Program-made: the position numbers and the translations under genes
Notes under the pieces: model-generated
What the model was told of the DNA's origin: nothing
The model's database searches: none
Seen by the model: only the letters and a program-made list of their open reading frames with translations
In this document: positions 6,051-6,153 of the stretch, in pieces
How the letters are laid out: each line of letters opens with the position of its first letter
Position numbering within the stretch: the first letter of the stretch is position 1
Assembly (NCBI GenBank): GCA_029555925.1
Contig: JAKPQU010000553.1
Location: 1-6,153 of the forward strand
Length of the DNA: 6,153 bases
Direction: 5' to 3'
Source of the DNA: Bacillota bacterium
GTDB lineage: Bacteria > Eremiobacterota > SpSt-956 > JAKJGF01

Positions 6051-6153
6051 AAAGCCTAATTACGCCATTTGTATAACCAAGCGTTTCAACATAAGCCTTA
6101 TCATCGAAATATACACAAAAGCTTCACTACTTGATGGTAAATATTCATAATCT
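6039..6153 (-). mobile_element. Insertion sequence end, IS5-family-like (partial)
   Basis: The element begins near 6039 with GAGGGTGTCTGAAAAG, which looks like an IS terminal inverted repeat, and runs off the right edge of the window. It carries the 3' end of a transposase read leftwards. The bases before it read TTA (6036-6038) or TTAG (6036-6039), either of which fits a short target duplication used by IS5-family groups (TNA or YTAR). The exact boundary is uncertain by one or two bases because the other end is not present. Confidence 0.82.
6060..6152 (-). CDS. Transposase C-terminus, IS5-family-like (partial)
   Basis: The last 30 codons of a transposase, ending in TAA at 6062-6060 about 20 bp from the IS tip; the gene continues beyond the window. 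The readable residues (DYEYLPSSSEAFVYISMIR, then LMLKRL) match the conserved tail of DDE transposases of the IS5 family, where a …KDYE.LP.SSEAF.Y..MIR.ML.RL segment follows the catalytic Glu region. The transposase acts on the IS ends to move the element. The catalytic residues are outside the window, so activity cannot be judged. It is read opposite to the interrupted hsdS. The exact IS5 subgroup is not decided here. Confidence 0.85.
   Translation of the reverse strand, partial: DYEYLPSSSEAFVYISMIRLMLKRLVIQMA

Overview
The window is AT-rich bacterial DNA with the standard code: TGA and TAA are stops and tryptophan is TGG. It is densely packed, with all full-length genes on the + strand. Gene content suggests a bacterium that exports TPR- and ankyrin-repeat proteins by the Sec route. 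No 16S rRNA or other taxonomic marker is present, so I do not name a lineage.

Layout. Bases 1-283 hold no convincing gene; there is a 13-bp direct repeat and a short protein-like minus-strand frame that may be a gene remnant. Bases 284-2831 hold a two-gene unit with a 16-nt gap. The first gene encodes a secreted protein with a repetitive low-complexity linker, one TPR and about four ankyrin repeats. The second encodes a secreted protein with four exactly spaced TPRs and a C-terminal region with two FG-GAP/VCBS-like calcium-loop motifs. Bases 2832-3086 are intergenic, with a good extended -10 promoter candidate and a 45-nt inverted repeat upstream of the next operon.

Bases 3087-6038 are the start of a type I restriction-modification operon: hsdM (adenine methyltransferase), a YhcG/DUF1016-family PDDEXK nuclease gene overlapping it by 11 nt, then hsdS (specificity subunit). 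hsdS is broken about 69 codons in by an IS5-family-like insertion sequence. Its terminus and the last 30 transposase residues, on the minus strand, fill the window to base 6153. No hsdR is visible; if present it must lie beyond the IS.

How the genes work together. HsdM needs HsdS to recognise DNA. The IS insertion inside the first target-recognition domain should therefore inactivate methylation and restriction by this locus, unless another hsdS works in trans. The YhcG-like nuclease remains intact beside the methyltransferase. The upstream TPR/ankyrin pair looks like a separate envelope or extracellular protein-interaction module. The main unusual points are the IS-disrupted hsdS, the intact YhcG gene left in that operon, the inverted repeat in the presumed hsdM leader, and the tandem repeats in the ankyrin protein. 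I did not find clear evidence of a wholly new system.
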